Shown here: piece after piece, positions 1 to 5,958 of the stretch
Position numbering within the stretch: position 1 is the first letter of the stretch
How the letters are laid out: each line of letters begins with the position of its first letter
Assembly (NCBI GenBank): GCA_964626015.1
Contig: CAZVCC010000088.1
Location: 1 to 8,173, forward strand
Direction: 5' to 3'
Source: CAIKZJ01 sp964626015
Lineage (GTDB): Bacteria; Bacteroidota; Ignavibacteria; Tepidaquicellales; Tepidaquicellaceae
Length of the DNA stretch: 8,173 nt
Notes under the pieces: generated by a model
The model's database searches: none
Seen by the model: only the letters and a program-made list of their open reading frames with translations
What the model was told of the DNA's origin: nothing
Position numbers and translations under genes: made by a program

Positions 1-64
<64 letters not shown>

Positions 65-73
65 ATATTTTTT

Positions 74-102
74 AATATAGTTAGATTCTACATTATTTTC
101 AA
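74..102 (-). promoter_or_regulatory. Sigma-70-type promoter of the initiator tRNA
   Basis: On the minus strand, a -35 element TTGAAA (102-97) is followed by a spacer of exactly 17 bases and a -10 element TATATT (79-74). The tRNA 5' end is 10 bases further on, so transcription would start about 3 bases before the mature end. Spacing and both hexamers are near consensus. This is prediction from sequence only. Confidence 0.7.
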
Positions 103-129
103 TGTATCTTTCACTCTATAAACTTTCAA
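101..129 (-). promoter_or_regulatory. Possible second, upstream promoter of the initiator tRNA
   Basis: On the minus strand, another TTGAAA (129-124) is followed by 17 bases and TACATT (106-101). The putative -10 overlaps the -35 of the downstream promoter by two bases, so the two could act in tandem or compete. In AT-rich DNA such matches also arise by chance, so this is weaker than the proximal promoter. Confidence 0.35.
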
Positions 130-237
130 ATTAAAGTTACTTTTACACTAACACTTTAATCTTTTTTCAATTTTTTATTGAATTTTAAAATATAAATTAA
201 TGTTTAAATAGTAATTTTATAAATTTAATCTGGAATT

Positions 238-987
238 ATGAAAATTGTAGTTTGTGTTTCAACCGTACCCGATAGTACTACTAAGATTAAGGTCGGTGGA
301 AACTCTAAATCAATAGATGAATCGGGTGTAACGTTTATCATTAATCCTTATGATGAATTCGCAGTCGAAGAAGCAGTTCAGCTTAAAGAGAAAAATGGGG
401 GTGAGGTTATTGCTATTTCTTTTGGTACTGATAGAGCAAAAGAAGGCATAAAGAAAGCTTTTCAAATGGGTGCTGATAAGGGTATTTTGATAAAATCTGC
501 CGGTAATGAATTTGATTCGTTCACCGTATCTAAGAATCTTGCTAAGGTTTTAAAGGAAATTAATCCTGATATTGTTCTTTTTGGAAAACAGTCTATAGAT
601 TTTGATGGACTTCTTGTTCCCAAAATGACTGCAGAATTCTTAAGTATGCCTTCGGTAAACGTAGTTACTAAACTTGAAATTAATGGTCAGGATGCTTTGA
701 TTGAACGTGAAATTGAAGGCGGTAAGGAAATCCTTAAATCTAAATTGCCTGTAGTTATTGGAACTCAAAAAGGTATTAATAATCCTCGTTATCCAAACCT
801 TAAAAGTATTATGGCTTCAAAGTCTAAACCTATTGAAGAAAAAACCGCAGTTGATGAACCTTCAAAATCATCAGTAACAGAAATGATACTTCCGGACGCA
901 AAAGGCAGTGGGAAAATATTTACTGACGGTGTTGCAAACGTCCCCGAACTCGTAAAACTTTTACGTGAAGAAGCTAAAGTAATTTAA
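238..987 (+). CDS. etfB: Electron transfer flavoprotein beta subunit
   Basis: The small subunit of ETF, a soluble heterodimer that collects electrons from acyl-CoA dehydrogenases and similar flavoenzymes. The 249 residues match the usual family length (about 250-260). Visible family blocks are NPYDEFAVEEA (36-46), GKQSIDFDG (116-124) in the nucleotide-binding fold, the beta-subunit signature REIEGGKE...P (157-171), and NNPRYPNLKSIM with a following Lys-rich stretch (181-198). The N-terminus MKIVVCVSTVPD is standard, which supports this ATG; there is no clear Shine-Dalgarno, only GGA close to the start. etfA follows after 23 bases, so the pair is almost certainly cotranscribed. In canonical ETFs this subunit binds AMP, and in bifurcating ones a second FAD; I cannot tell which from sequence alone. 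The EMO-type oxidoreductase at 5959-7968 is a plausible electron acceptor. Confidence 0.95.
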   Translation: MKIVVCVSTVPDSTTKIKVGGNSKSIDESGVTFIINPYDEFAVEEAVQLKEKNGGEVIAISFGTDRAKEGIKKAFQMGADKGILIKSAGNEFDSFTVSKNLAKVLKEINPDIVLFGKQSIDFDGLLVPKMTAEFLSMPSVNVVTKLEINGQDALIEREIEGGKEILKSKLPVVIGTQKGINNPRYPNLKSIMASKSKPIEEKTAVDEPSKSSVTEMILPDAKGSGKIFTDGVANVPELVKLLREEAKVI

Positions 988-1010
988 ACCTAAAAAAGAA
1001 AAATTCTATT

Positions 1011-2015
1011 ATGAGTAAAATATTAGTATTCGCAGAAACAAAAGATAATGGTTTTAAATCAAATGCTTTTGAAGCAGTATCCGCTGGAAAGATGCTTTCG
1101 GATAGACTCGGCAAAGAGTTTTCCGTTATAACGATTAATAATGCAGCAGACGAACATTTGAAAACTCTCGGTAAATATGGCGTCTCAAAAGTTTTTCATA
1201 TTGGATTAGACGACCTGAACTCCAAAAGTGGTATTTCTGATATTAAGTATTCACATGGCTCTTTCGCGGCTGCAATAAGCAAATTTGCCAAGAATAATGG
1301 CTATGGTATTATCTTATTAGCCGCCACTTCTTTCGGGAAGGAAATCGCACCTTCCCTTGCTGTTAAAAACGACTCAGCAATTATAACTGATTGCACTGAG
1401 TTTGTTTTCGAAGAAAATTCAGTCTCATTTAAAAGACCCGCGTATGCTGGTAAATGTTATACTTTCGTGAAATCCGAAACGGAAAACATTGTGGTTTCTA
1501 TTCGGCCAAACGTGTTTAAAGCCGTTGAAAATATTAATGATACTGCAATTGAAAAAATTTCTTCCGATTCACTCGGCATCAATGAAGGTGATTTTGGTGC
1601 GCACGTTTCAGATGTCTCAGTAGCTTCGGGTAAGCTCGATGTAGCAGAAGCAGACATAATTGTCTCTGGAGGAAGAGGGCTTAGAGGTCCAGAGAATTTT
1701 AATCTCATTGAGGACCTTGCATCAGTTCTTGGTGCAGCTACAGGAGCATCTCGAGCTGTTGTTGATGCAGGGTGGAGACCACACGGCGATCAGGTTGGAC
1801 AAACTGGTAAGACAGTCTCCCCGAGTCTGTACATCGCTTGCGGTATAAGCGGTGCAATACAGCACCTTGCAGGCATGTCATCCTCAAAATTTATTGTTGC
1901 AATTAATAAAGATAAAGACGCACCAATCTTTCAAGTTGCAGATTACGGTATTGTCGGCGATGTATTCGAAGTTCTGCCTGTATTAACAGAGGAAATTAAA
2001 AAACTAAAAAACTGA
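1011..2015 (+). CDS. etfA: Electron transfer flavoprotein alpha subunit
   Basis: The large ETF subunit, which carries the redox-active FAD and passes electrons from acyl-CoA oxidation to a membrane quinone reductase. Its 334 residues are normal for the family. An N-terminal ETF fold (about 1-190) is followed by the C-terminal FAD domain (about 205-330) with GGRGL (220-224), GASRAVVDAGW (245-255), QVGQTG (261-266), the alpha-subunit signature LYIACGISGAIQH (273-285), AINKDKDAPIF (297-307) and ADYGIVGD (310-317). All FAD-contacting blocks are intact. MSKILVFAET is the expected N-terminus, which fixes the start. It follows etfB by 23 bases. No acyl-CoA dehydrogenase is encoded nearby, so the donor must lie elsewhere. 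No intrinsic terminator is visible in the 119 bases downstream. Confidence 0.96.
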   Translation: MSKILVFAETKDNGFKSNAFEAVSAGKMLSDRLGKEFSVITINNAADEHLKTLGKYGVSKVFHIGLDDLNSKSGISDIKYSHGSFAAAISKFAKNNGYGIILLAATSFGKEIAPSLAVKNDSAIITDCTEFVFEENSVSFKRPAYAGKCYTFVKSETENIVVSIRPNVFKAVENINDTAIEKISSDSLGINEGDFGAHVSDVSVASGKLDVAEADIIVSGGRGLRGPENFNLIEDLASVLGAATGASRAVVDAGWRPHGDQVGQTGKTVSPSLYIACGISGAIQHLAGMSSSKFIVAINKDKDAPIFQVADYGIVGDVFEVLPVLTEEIKKLKN

Positions 2016-2134
2016 GTATTTTCGTTATTCACGATGTGCCTTTAAATTAAATTCGTTTAGCTGTAATTTGATACAGAATTATGAAACATTTTAGGCGTTT
2101 TGAGTGTAATAATATTAAAGAAAGTATGTAAATA

Positions 2135-2785
2135 ATGAATTATAATGATTTAATAAAAGTTGAACTTGCGGGTATTCCGGTTTCTTCTGCTATTAGCGGT
2201 GGAGGTTATGCTCTCCTGCTAAAAGAAGTTGAAGGGAAAAGACGTATTCCGATTATTATTGGACATTTTGAAGCTCAGGCTATTGCTTTTGAACTCGAAG
2301 GTCTTAAACCTCCGCGTCCTCTTACTCATGAACTTGTTAAAAATCTGCTCGAGGCGCTTTCTTACAGCATCGAAAGTGTTATAATTAATGAACTTCGCGA
2401 TTCTACATTCTTCGCAAAAATTGTTCTTGATTCAGAAGAAATTGACCCGCTGGATTCCAGACCCTCAGATGCTATTGCCCTCGCTCTGAAATTCAACGCA
2501 CCTATCTATGTCGCAAAAGAAGTCATAGATGAAATTGGATTCGTTCCAAAAATAAATATTGATAATGATGACCTTGATTTGAATGATATTGACTCAGAAG
2601 GTTCTTCAGATGAAGAAGAAAATATTCACGATATTGGCAATAAGGATTACAAAACCGTTGCTAAAGAAGAGAAGCTTAAAAAACTTCAACTTGACCTCGA
2701 GAATGCTGTTAATGATGAAGATTATGAAAGGGCAGCAGAGCTCCGGGACCAGATTAAGAAAATTGAAATTTCTAATTTAAACTAA
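2135..2785 (+). CDS. Bifunctional nuclease (BFN/DUF151) with C-terminal UVR motif
   Basis: A two-domain protein of 216 residues. Residues about 5-138 are a BFN/DUF151 domain, with the conserved stretches IPIIIGHFEAQAIAFELEG (38-56), PLTHELV (62-68) and SRPSDAIALALKFNAPIYV (108-126). An acidic linker follows (about 142-166, rich in Asp, Glu and Ser). Residues about 178-212 form a UVR-type helical hairpin containing DYERAAELRDQIKKIE, like the motif through which UvrB and UvrC meet. DUF151 proteins include a Thermotoga protein of known structure and plant BBD nucleases, some of which also carry UVR; DNase/RNase activity has been reported for plant members. The cellular role in bacteria is unclear. 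An A/G-rich AAAGAAAG lies about 10 bases before the ATG. The next gene starts 4 bases after the stop, suggesting cotranscription. Confidence 0.88.
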   Translation: MNYNDLIKVELAGIPVSSAISGGGYALLLKEVEGKRRIPIIIGHFEAQAIAFELEGLKPPRPLTHELVKNLLEALSYSIESVIINELRDSTFFAKIVLDSEEIDPLDSRPSDAIALALKFNAPIYVAKEVIDEIGFVPKINIDNDDLDLNDIDSEGSSDEEENIHDIGNKDYKTVAKEEKLKKLQLDLENAVNDEDYERAAELRDQIKKIEISNLN

Positions 2786-2789
2786 TAAC

Positions 2790-3341
2790 ATGAAGCTAAA
2801 ATTATTTCTCTCATCTCTCATCCTCTTAGTTCTATCATTTAACGGATATTCACAAAACAGTTTAAACAATCTTGAATCAACAGAAGGAAATAAATTATAC
2901 AGAACTATTCCCGCTGTTTCAAAGATTGCCCTTGGCGGCGGACTCGGTCCTGCATTTATAGTTGAGGGAAGTTCAGGACTTACTTTTAATTTTTTTGCCG
3001 AAATTAAAACAGAAAGTTTTTCACTTCTGCCGCAGGTTAACTACTGGAAAGCTGGTGACCAGAATAATTTTGAAGTCGCAGGTCTCTTGCGTCTTAAATT
3101 CAAAACTCCTACTGTAATTCCCTATGTGGATGGTGGTATTGGTGTTAATTTTTTAACTCAGAAAATTCTCGGAGTTTCTGAAAACCTCACAAAGGTCGGT
3201 CTTGACCTTGGAGGCGGTGTGGAATTTCCCGGTATAGGTCCGGCTTTCTCGCTTTATGTTGACGGCAAGTATAAAATAATTATCAGCGACCCGAATATCA
3301 GCGGTTATTTCCTGACAGGCGGTATTAAATTCGATATGTAA
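2790..3341 (+). CDS. Secreted, probably outer-membrane beta-rich protein of unknown function
   Basis: I do not recognise a named family. The 183 residues begin with a signal peptide: MKLK, a hydrophobic core (about 5-18), then NGYSQ with probable cleavage after Gln22, a form common in Bacteroidota and relatives. The mature part is rich in Gly and in alternating hydrophobic/polar strands, for example LGGGLGPAFIVEG, SFSLLPQVNYW, IPYVDGGIGVNFL and VGLDLGGGVEFPG, and ends GYFLTGGIKFDM. That pattern fits a small outer-membrane beta-barrel of about eight strands, although the last residue is Met rather than Phe. The start is 4 bases after the nuclease stop, and the ATG gives a well-formed signal peptide, so it is probably correct. 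A strong terminator follows at 3369-3390, making this the last gene of its transcript. Confidence 0.7.
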   Translation: MKLKLFLSSLILLVLSFNGYSQNSLNNLESTEGNKLYRTIPAVSKIALGGGLGPAFIVEGSSGLTFNFFAEIKTESFSLLPQVNYWKAGDQNNFEVAGLLRLKFKTPTVIPYVDGGIGVNFLTQKILGVSENLTKVGLDLGGGVEFPGIGPAFSLYVDGKYKIIISDPNISGYFLTGGIKFDM

Positions 3342-3368
3342 TCTCAACTTATTTATAGCTATTTTTAT

Positions 3369-3390
3369 AGGGGACATTAGTCCCCTTTTT
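3369..3390 (+). terminator. Intrinsic (Rho-independent) terminator after the outer-membrane-type gene
   Basis: GGGGAC (3370-3375) pairs perfectly with GTCCCC (3380-3385) across a four-base loop ATTA, and A3369 can add a pair with T3386. Five T residues follow (3386-3390), then ATTT. It lies 28 bases after the stop at 3341 and ends only 9 bases before the coaX ATG. It should end the nuclease/outer-membrane-protein transcript. Confidence 0.88.
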
Positions 3391-3399
3391 ATTTAAGAC

Positions 3400-4137
3400 A
3401 TGAATTTCTTACTTATTGACATAGGCAACTCAAGAATTAAATGCTCGCTTTCAATTAATGGGAAAATGAGTAGATTTAAATCTGTTTTATACAACAAAAG
3501 AGATTTTATTAAACACTTCAGGTCTGTACTGAATTATTACCAAAATAAGTTCACCGGGATTTACATTTCTTCGCTCGATAAAAAATATAATTCTTCGATT
3601 AAAGGTCTTCGCTTAAAATGCAATATTACATTTATATCTGCTGATTCTATATTACCCCTGAAAATTGATTATGAAAAAACATTAGGCAGTGATAGGATTT
3701 GCTCTGCTGTGGGGGCTTTTATGAAATACGGTAATCATAAAAATATTCTCGTCATCGATTCAGGTACCGCTGTAACTTTTAACTTGATCTCTGCCGGTAT
3801 ATATAAAGGTGGTATGATATCTGCAGGATTAAATACTGCTTCCGATGCACTTCTTTTTAAAACAACTCTTCCTAAAATTGTCTTAAACAGAAATATTAGT
3901 ATTATTAATAAATCAACAAAGAGTTCAATAATATCAGGTTTGATACTCCAGCACGTTTTGTTCATTGAAAAGGCTGTAGAATTGTACAGGATAATGTTTA
4001 AGAATCTATTAGTTATCATGACAGGCGGAGGTGCTGAGATTATCCCCAATAAGATAAAAGGTGTCGATAAAATTGAACTTACTCTTGTTCTTGAAGGATT
4101 AAATTACATAGCTTTGCATAACCAGAAGATTAAATGA
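3400..4137 (+). CDS. coaX: Type III pantothenate kinase
   Basis: Phosphorylates pantothenate to 4'-phosphopantothenate, the first step of CoA synthesis; type III enzymes need a monovalent cation and are not feedback-inhibited by CoA. The 245 residues are normal for the family. The N-terminal phosphate-binding motif is DIGNSRIK (7-14), the GxDR motif with the probable catalytic Asp is GSDR (96-99), the cation/ATP motif is DSGTAVT (120-126), and GGMISAG (137-143), SGL (179-181) and TGGG (208-211) follow. Two usual positions differ: the Pro of GGxIxPG is Ala142, and the acidic residue of DxGTAxTxD is Asn128. The N-terminus needs this start, since DIGN lies at residue 7. The gene begins 9 bases after a terminator T-tract, has no Shine-Dalgarno, and overlaps the next gene by ATGA. 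Confidence 0.9.
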   Translation: MNFLLIDIGNSRIKCSLSINGKMSRFKSVLYNKRDFIKHFRSVLNYYQNKFTGIYISSLDKKYNSSIKGLRLKCNITFISADSILPLKIDYEKTLGSDRICSAVGAFMKYGNHKNILVIDSGTAVTFNLISAGIYKGGMISAGLNTASDALLFKTTLPKIVLNRNISIINKSTKSSIISGLILQHVLFIEKAVELYRIMFKNLLVIMTGGGAEIIPNKIKGVDKIELTLVLEGLNYIALHNQKIK

Positions 4138-4991
4138 AAATTTTTGATAGAAATAAGTTAAAACCAGCTTGGATATTCAACCAGAACGGTAACCTGTGGA
4201 AATTTGTTTTTGGAGGCAAAGACTTTATAGCCGGAGAAACTCGGGACCTCGAAAAGAGAACCCTGTATCTCTTCTCATTGAACATTATTGACGGTAAAAG
4301 ATATTTGTCGGATTTCCTGTTCGAAGAAGGTAATTACTGGGTTTCTATCGAAGGTGCGTCTTCAAAAATTCTGTACCTGAATAGATTCGAAAAACCTGAA
4401 CTGCCTTATCATAAGAACATCATTGCTCTCGACTTAACTTCGGGAAACAAACTCTGGGAAAACGAAGAGTATCAGTTTTTCTTCTCTACCGAAGAAAAAC
4501 TTTTTGGCATGAAACAAAAATTCGATAAAACTGAGGTTGCTGAGATTGATACCTCAAACGGTAATATAATAAAAGTATTTTCTGATACTGAATATCCTGC
4601 ACTGCTTGAACTTAAAAGAAATTCAGATGATGACCTTTTTAATGAACAAACCGACTATCCTGTATCATTCGATAAGTTTACACCTAAAGATCATATAATT
4701 AGTATTATTAATTCTGAAATAGATAGTTTCGTCGGGGATACTGAGTATATGATTAAAGGAAATTATTTATTATTTAACTATTATAAAGAATCAGGGATTG
4801 ATTACAAAGATATTAATAGAAAATTCTATGTAAATACTTTCTGTGTTTATGACATCCCAAAGAAGAAAAAAATATACTCGGATATTTTAAATCAGCAGTC
4901 AAGCTATAACGTACCAGATAATTTTTTCAGCAGAAATAGTTTCGTTTATTACCTCCGCGAGAAGAAAGATATCGTTGCTCTAAAATTATAA
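4134..4991 (+). CDS. DUF4905-like protein of unknown function
   Basis: A 285-residue protein with no signal peptide and no membrane segment, so probably cytoplasmic. The layout resembles what I recall of DUF4905, a family of Bacteroidota and relatives: an N-terminal block ending in W-x-F (PAWIFNQNGNLWKFVF, 11-26), GETRD (34-38), FEEGNYWVSIEG (63-74), then LPYHKNIIALDLTSG (90-104) and LWEN (107-110). The ALDLTSGNKLWEN segment and the later EIDTSNGNIIK (137-147) look like blades of a PQQ-type beta-propeller. No catalytic residues are evident. The ATG overlaps the coaX stop (ATGA, 4134-4137), implying cotranscription and translational coupling. No clear terminator follows. The family assignment is from memory of sequence style and only moderately sure; the gene itself is well supported. 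Confidence 0.72.
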   Translation: MKIFDRNKLKPAWIFNQNGNLWKFVFGGKDFIAGETRDLEKRTLYLFSLNIIDGKRYLSDFLFEEGNYWVSIEGASSKILYLNRFEKPELPYHKNIIALDLTSGNKLWENEEYQFFFSTEEKLFGMKQKFDKTEVAEIDTSNGNIIKVFSDTEYPALLELKRNSDDDLFNEQTDYPVSFDKFTPKDHIISIINSEIDSFVGDTEYMIKGNYLLFNYYKESGIDYKDINRKFYVNTFCVYDIPKKKKIYSDILNQQSSYNVPDNFFSRNSFVYYLREKKDIVALKL

Positions 4992-5125
4992 CAACAATAG
5001 TGAATTAATTTTTACTTGCGCTTTATACGTTTATTTTTTAATTTTTTGCTTTTAAAATTGCTCTTTAAGCTTGATATTTTTAATTGTACTTATGCTTTCA
5101 CTTATTAACTATGCGTTCTTTGTCG

Positions 5126-5225
5126 NNNNNNNNNNNNNNNNNNNNNNNNNNNNNNNNNNNNNNNNNNNNNNNNNNNNNNNNNNNNNNNNNNNNNNNNNNN
5201 NNNNNNNNNNNNNNNNNNNNNNNNN
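5126..5225. other. Assembly gap (100 N)
   Basis: Exactly 100 unknown bases, the conventional size for a scaffold gap of unknown length. It sits in the intergenic stretch 4992-5268 between the DUF4905-like gene and yjbQ. The left edge reads ATGCGTTCTTTGTCG and the right edge CGTGGCGGATTAACC, both more GC-rich than their AT-rich surroundings. The rest of 4992-5125 is T-rich with no convincing gene, terminator or promoter. A missing gene inside the gap cannot be excluded. Confidence 0.98.
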
Positions 5226-5234
5226 CGTGGCGGA

Positions 5235-5269
5235 TTAACCATTAACTATCAACTATCAACTATTAAACA
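5235..5269 (+). repeat. Heptanucleotide tandem repeat (TTAACTA type) abutting the yjbQ start
   Basis: Five consecutive 7-base units fill the stretch from just after the gap to the first base of the yjbQ ATG: TTAACCA (5235), TTAACTA (5242), TCAACTA (5249), TCAACTA (5256) and TTAAACA (5263). The consensus is TTAACTA with one or two changes per unit. An isolated TTAACTA also occurs before the gap at 5105-5111. The array takes up the position where a ribosome-binding site would normally lie. Confidence 0.85.
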
Positions 5270-5688
5270 TGACCTATTTCGAAGAAATATTAATCTCTAC
5301 AAAAGGTAATTGTGACATCAAAAATATCACAGACGAAACTTTTGCTGTTATTAATAAATCAGGTGTAAAAAACGGTATCGTCACGGTATTTGCTGTTGGC
5401 TCTACTGCAGGAATAACAACTGTCGAGTACGAACCAGGACTTCTAATTGACCTCCCAAAATTTTGGGATAAAATTATTCCAGCTGTCGGCGGATATAAAC
5501 ACAACGACACTTGGGGAGATGGCAACGGTCATTCTCATCTTCGCTCAGCATTAATCAAAACAAGCTTGACTATACCCATAGTCAATTCCGAAATGATTCT
5601 CGGAACATGGCAGCAAATCGTATTCCTCGATTTCGACAACCGCCCCAGAACACGAAGAATAGCCATTCAGGTCATGGGTGACAAATAA
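5269..5688 (+). CDS. yjbQ: YjbQ/UPF0047 family protein (secondary thiamine-phosphate synthase type)
   Basis: A 139-residue single-domain protein of the UPF0047/YjbQ family, at its normal length of about 130-140. Clear family blocks are GSTAGITTVEYEPG (44-57), YKHNDTWGDGNGHSHLRSAL (76-95), with His78, His88 and His90 as likely metal or substrate ligands, and the C-terminal LGTWQQIVFLDFDNRPRTRR (111-130). E. coli YjbQ was assigned weak, secondary thiamine-phosphate synthase activity; the physiological role is not settled. The GSTAG form replaces the HTTAG seen in E. coli, as I recall for another branch of the family. The start is supported by the usual short lead into the fold. No thiamine genes are nearby. 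The upstream DNA is a heptad repeat and then an assembly gap, so operon membership cannot be judged. Confidence 0.9.
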   Translation: MTYFEEILISTKGNCDIKNITDETFAVINKSGVKNGIVTVFAVGSTAGITTVEYEPGLLIDLPKFWDKIIPAVGGYKHNDTWGDGNGHSHLRSALIKTSLTIPIVNSEMILGTWQQIVFLDFDNRPRTRRIAIQVMGDK

Positions 5689-5725
5689 TATTTCTGTCAT
5701 AGCTCTTTCTCACAATGCCTTTAAA

Positions 5726-5779
5726 ATTATATCTAAAATATAATCCACATTTATAACCGAGTTAATCGGTCTTTATAAA
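5726..5779 (+). other. Two adjacent AT-rich stem-loops downstream of yjbQ
   Basis: The first hairpin pairs ATTATAT (5726-5732) with ATATAAT (5738-5744) around CTAAA. The second pairs ACCGA (5756-5760) with TCGGT (5766-5770) around GTTAA, and extends as TTTATA (5750-5755) with TATAAA (5774-5779) across a three-base bulge. They start 37 bases after the yjbQ stop. Neither has a T-tract, so a classical intrinsic terminator is not supported, but they could stabilise the mRNA 3' end. The remainder of 5689-5958 shows no ORF or RNA gene that I can recognise. Confidence 0.4.
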
Positions 5780-5841
5780 TTTCGCTTGCCGCAATCTCTA
5801 TAATAATTTCAGTCTGTGTTAATAAGCTTTTTCGGCTCTGA

Positions 5842-5856
5842 TCAGTGTGCCAATAT
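5842..5856 (+). repeat. Dispersed intergenic word, copy 1 (TCAGTGTGCCAATAT)
   Basis: This 15-base word recurs at 8070-8084 as TCAATGTGCCAATAT, with one mismatch and the same orientation. Both copies are intergenic, one upstream and one downstream of the Fe-S oxidoreductase gene. TG follows shortly in both, after a one-base length difference. It may be a remnant of a dispersed repeat. Confidence 0.45.
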
Positions 5857-5920
5857 CTTGACCTGCTTTTCTCTCTATGTTCTTACATACTCTGTTCCAA
5901 ATTCTTATCTTTTATCTTTA

Positions 5921-5934
5921 TTCACAATTCACTA
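5921..5934 (+). repeat. Two heptads (TTCACAA, TTCACTA) just before the Fe-S oxidoreductase gene
   Basis: Two 7-base units in tandem, TTCACAA (5921-5927) and TTCACTA (5928-5934), end 24 bases before the ATG at 5959. TTCACTA differs by one base from the TTAACTA consensus of the array upstream of yjbQ. Two units alone could be chance; the related arrays elsewhere in the window make them worth marking. Confidence 0.4.
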
Positions 5935-5958
5935 ACTTGACAAAAAAATTTACCATAA

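Noticed and set aside
166..182. Hairpin TTCAAT-TTTTT-ATTGAA upstream of etfB as a terminator or operator
   Set aside because: Only six A/T-dominated pairs in very AT-rich DNA; no T-tract after it and no known operator match.
178..210. TTGAAT as the -35 of an etfB promoter
   Set aside because: No acceptable -10 at 16-18 bases; the best TAAATA is 21 bases away.
1457..1708. Minus-strand ORF of 83 codons inside etfA, and similar antisense ORFs within coaX, yjbQ and the oxidoreductase gene
   Set aside because: They lie wholly or largely within strongly supported genes, have biased composition typical of antisense reading, and resemble no known family.
2061..2076. CTGTA...TACAG hairpin between etfA and the nuclease gene
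   Set aside because: Five pairs with no T-tract; too short to call a terminator or riboswitch.
5235..5269. Heptad array as a CRISPR array
   Set aside because: Units are 7 bases with no spacers.
5937..5942. TTGACA just before the Fe-S oxidoreductase as a -35 box
   Set aside because: The matching -10 would fall on or inside the start codon, leaving no 5' leader for this start.
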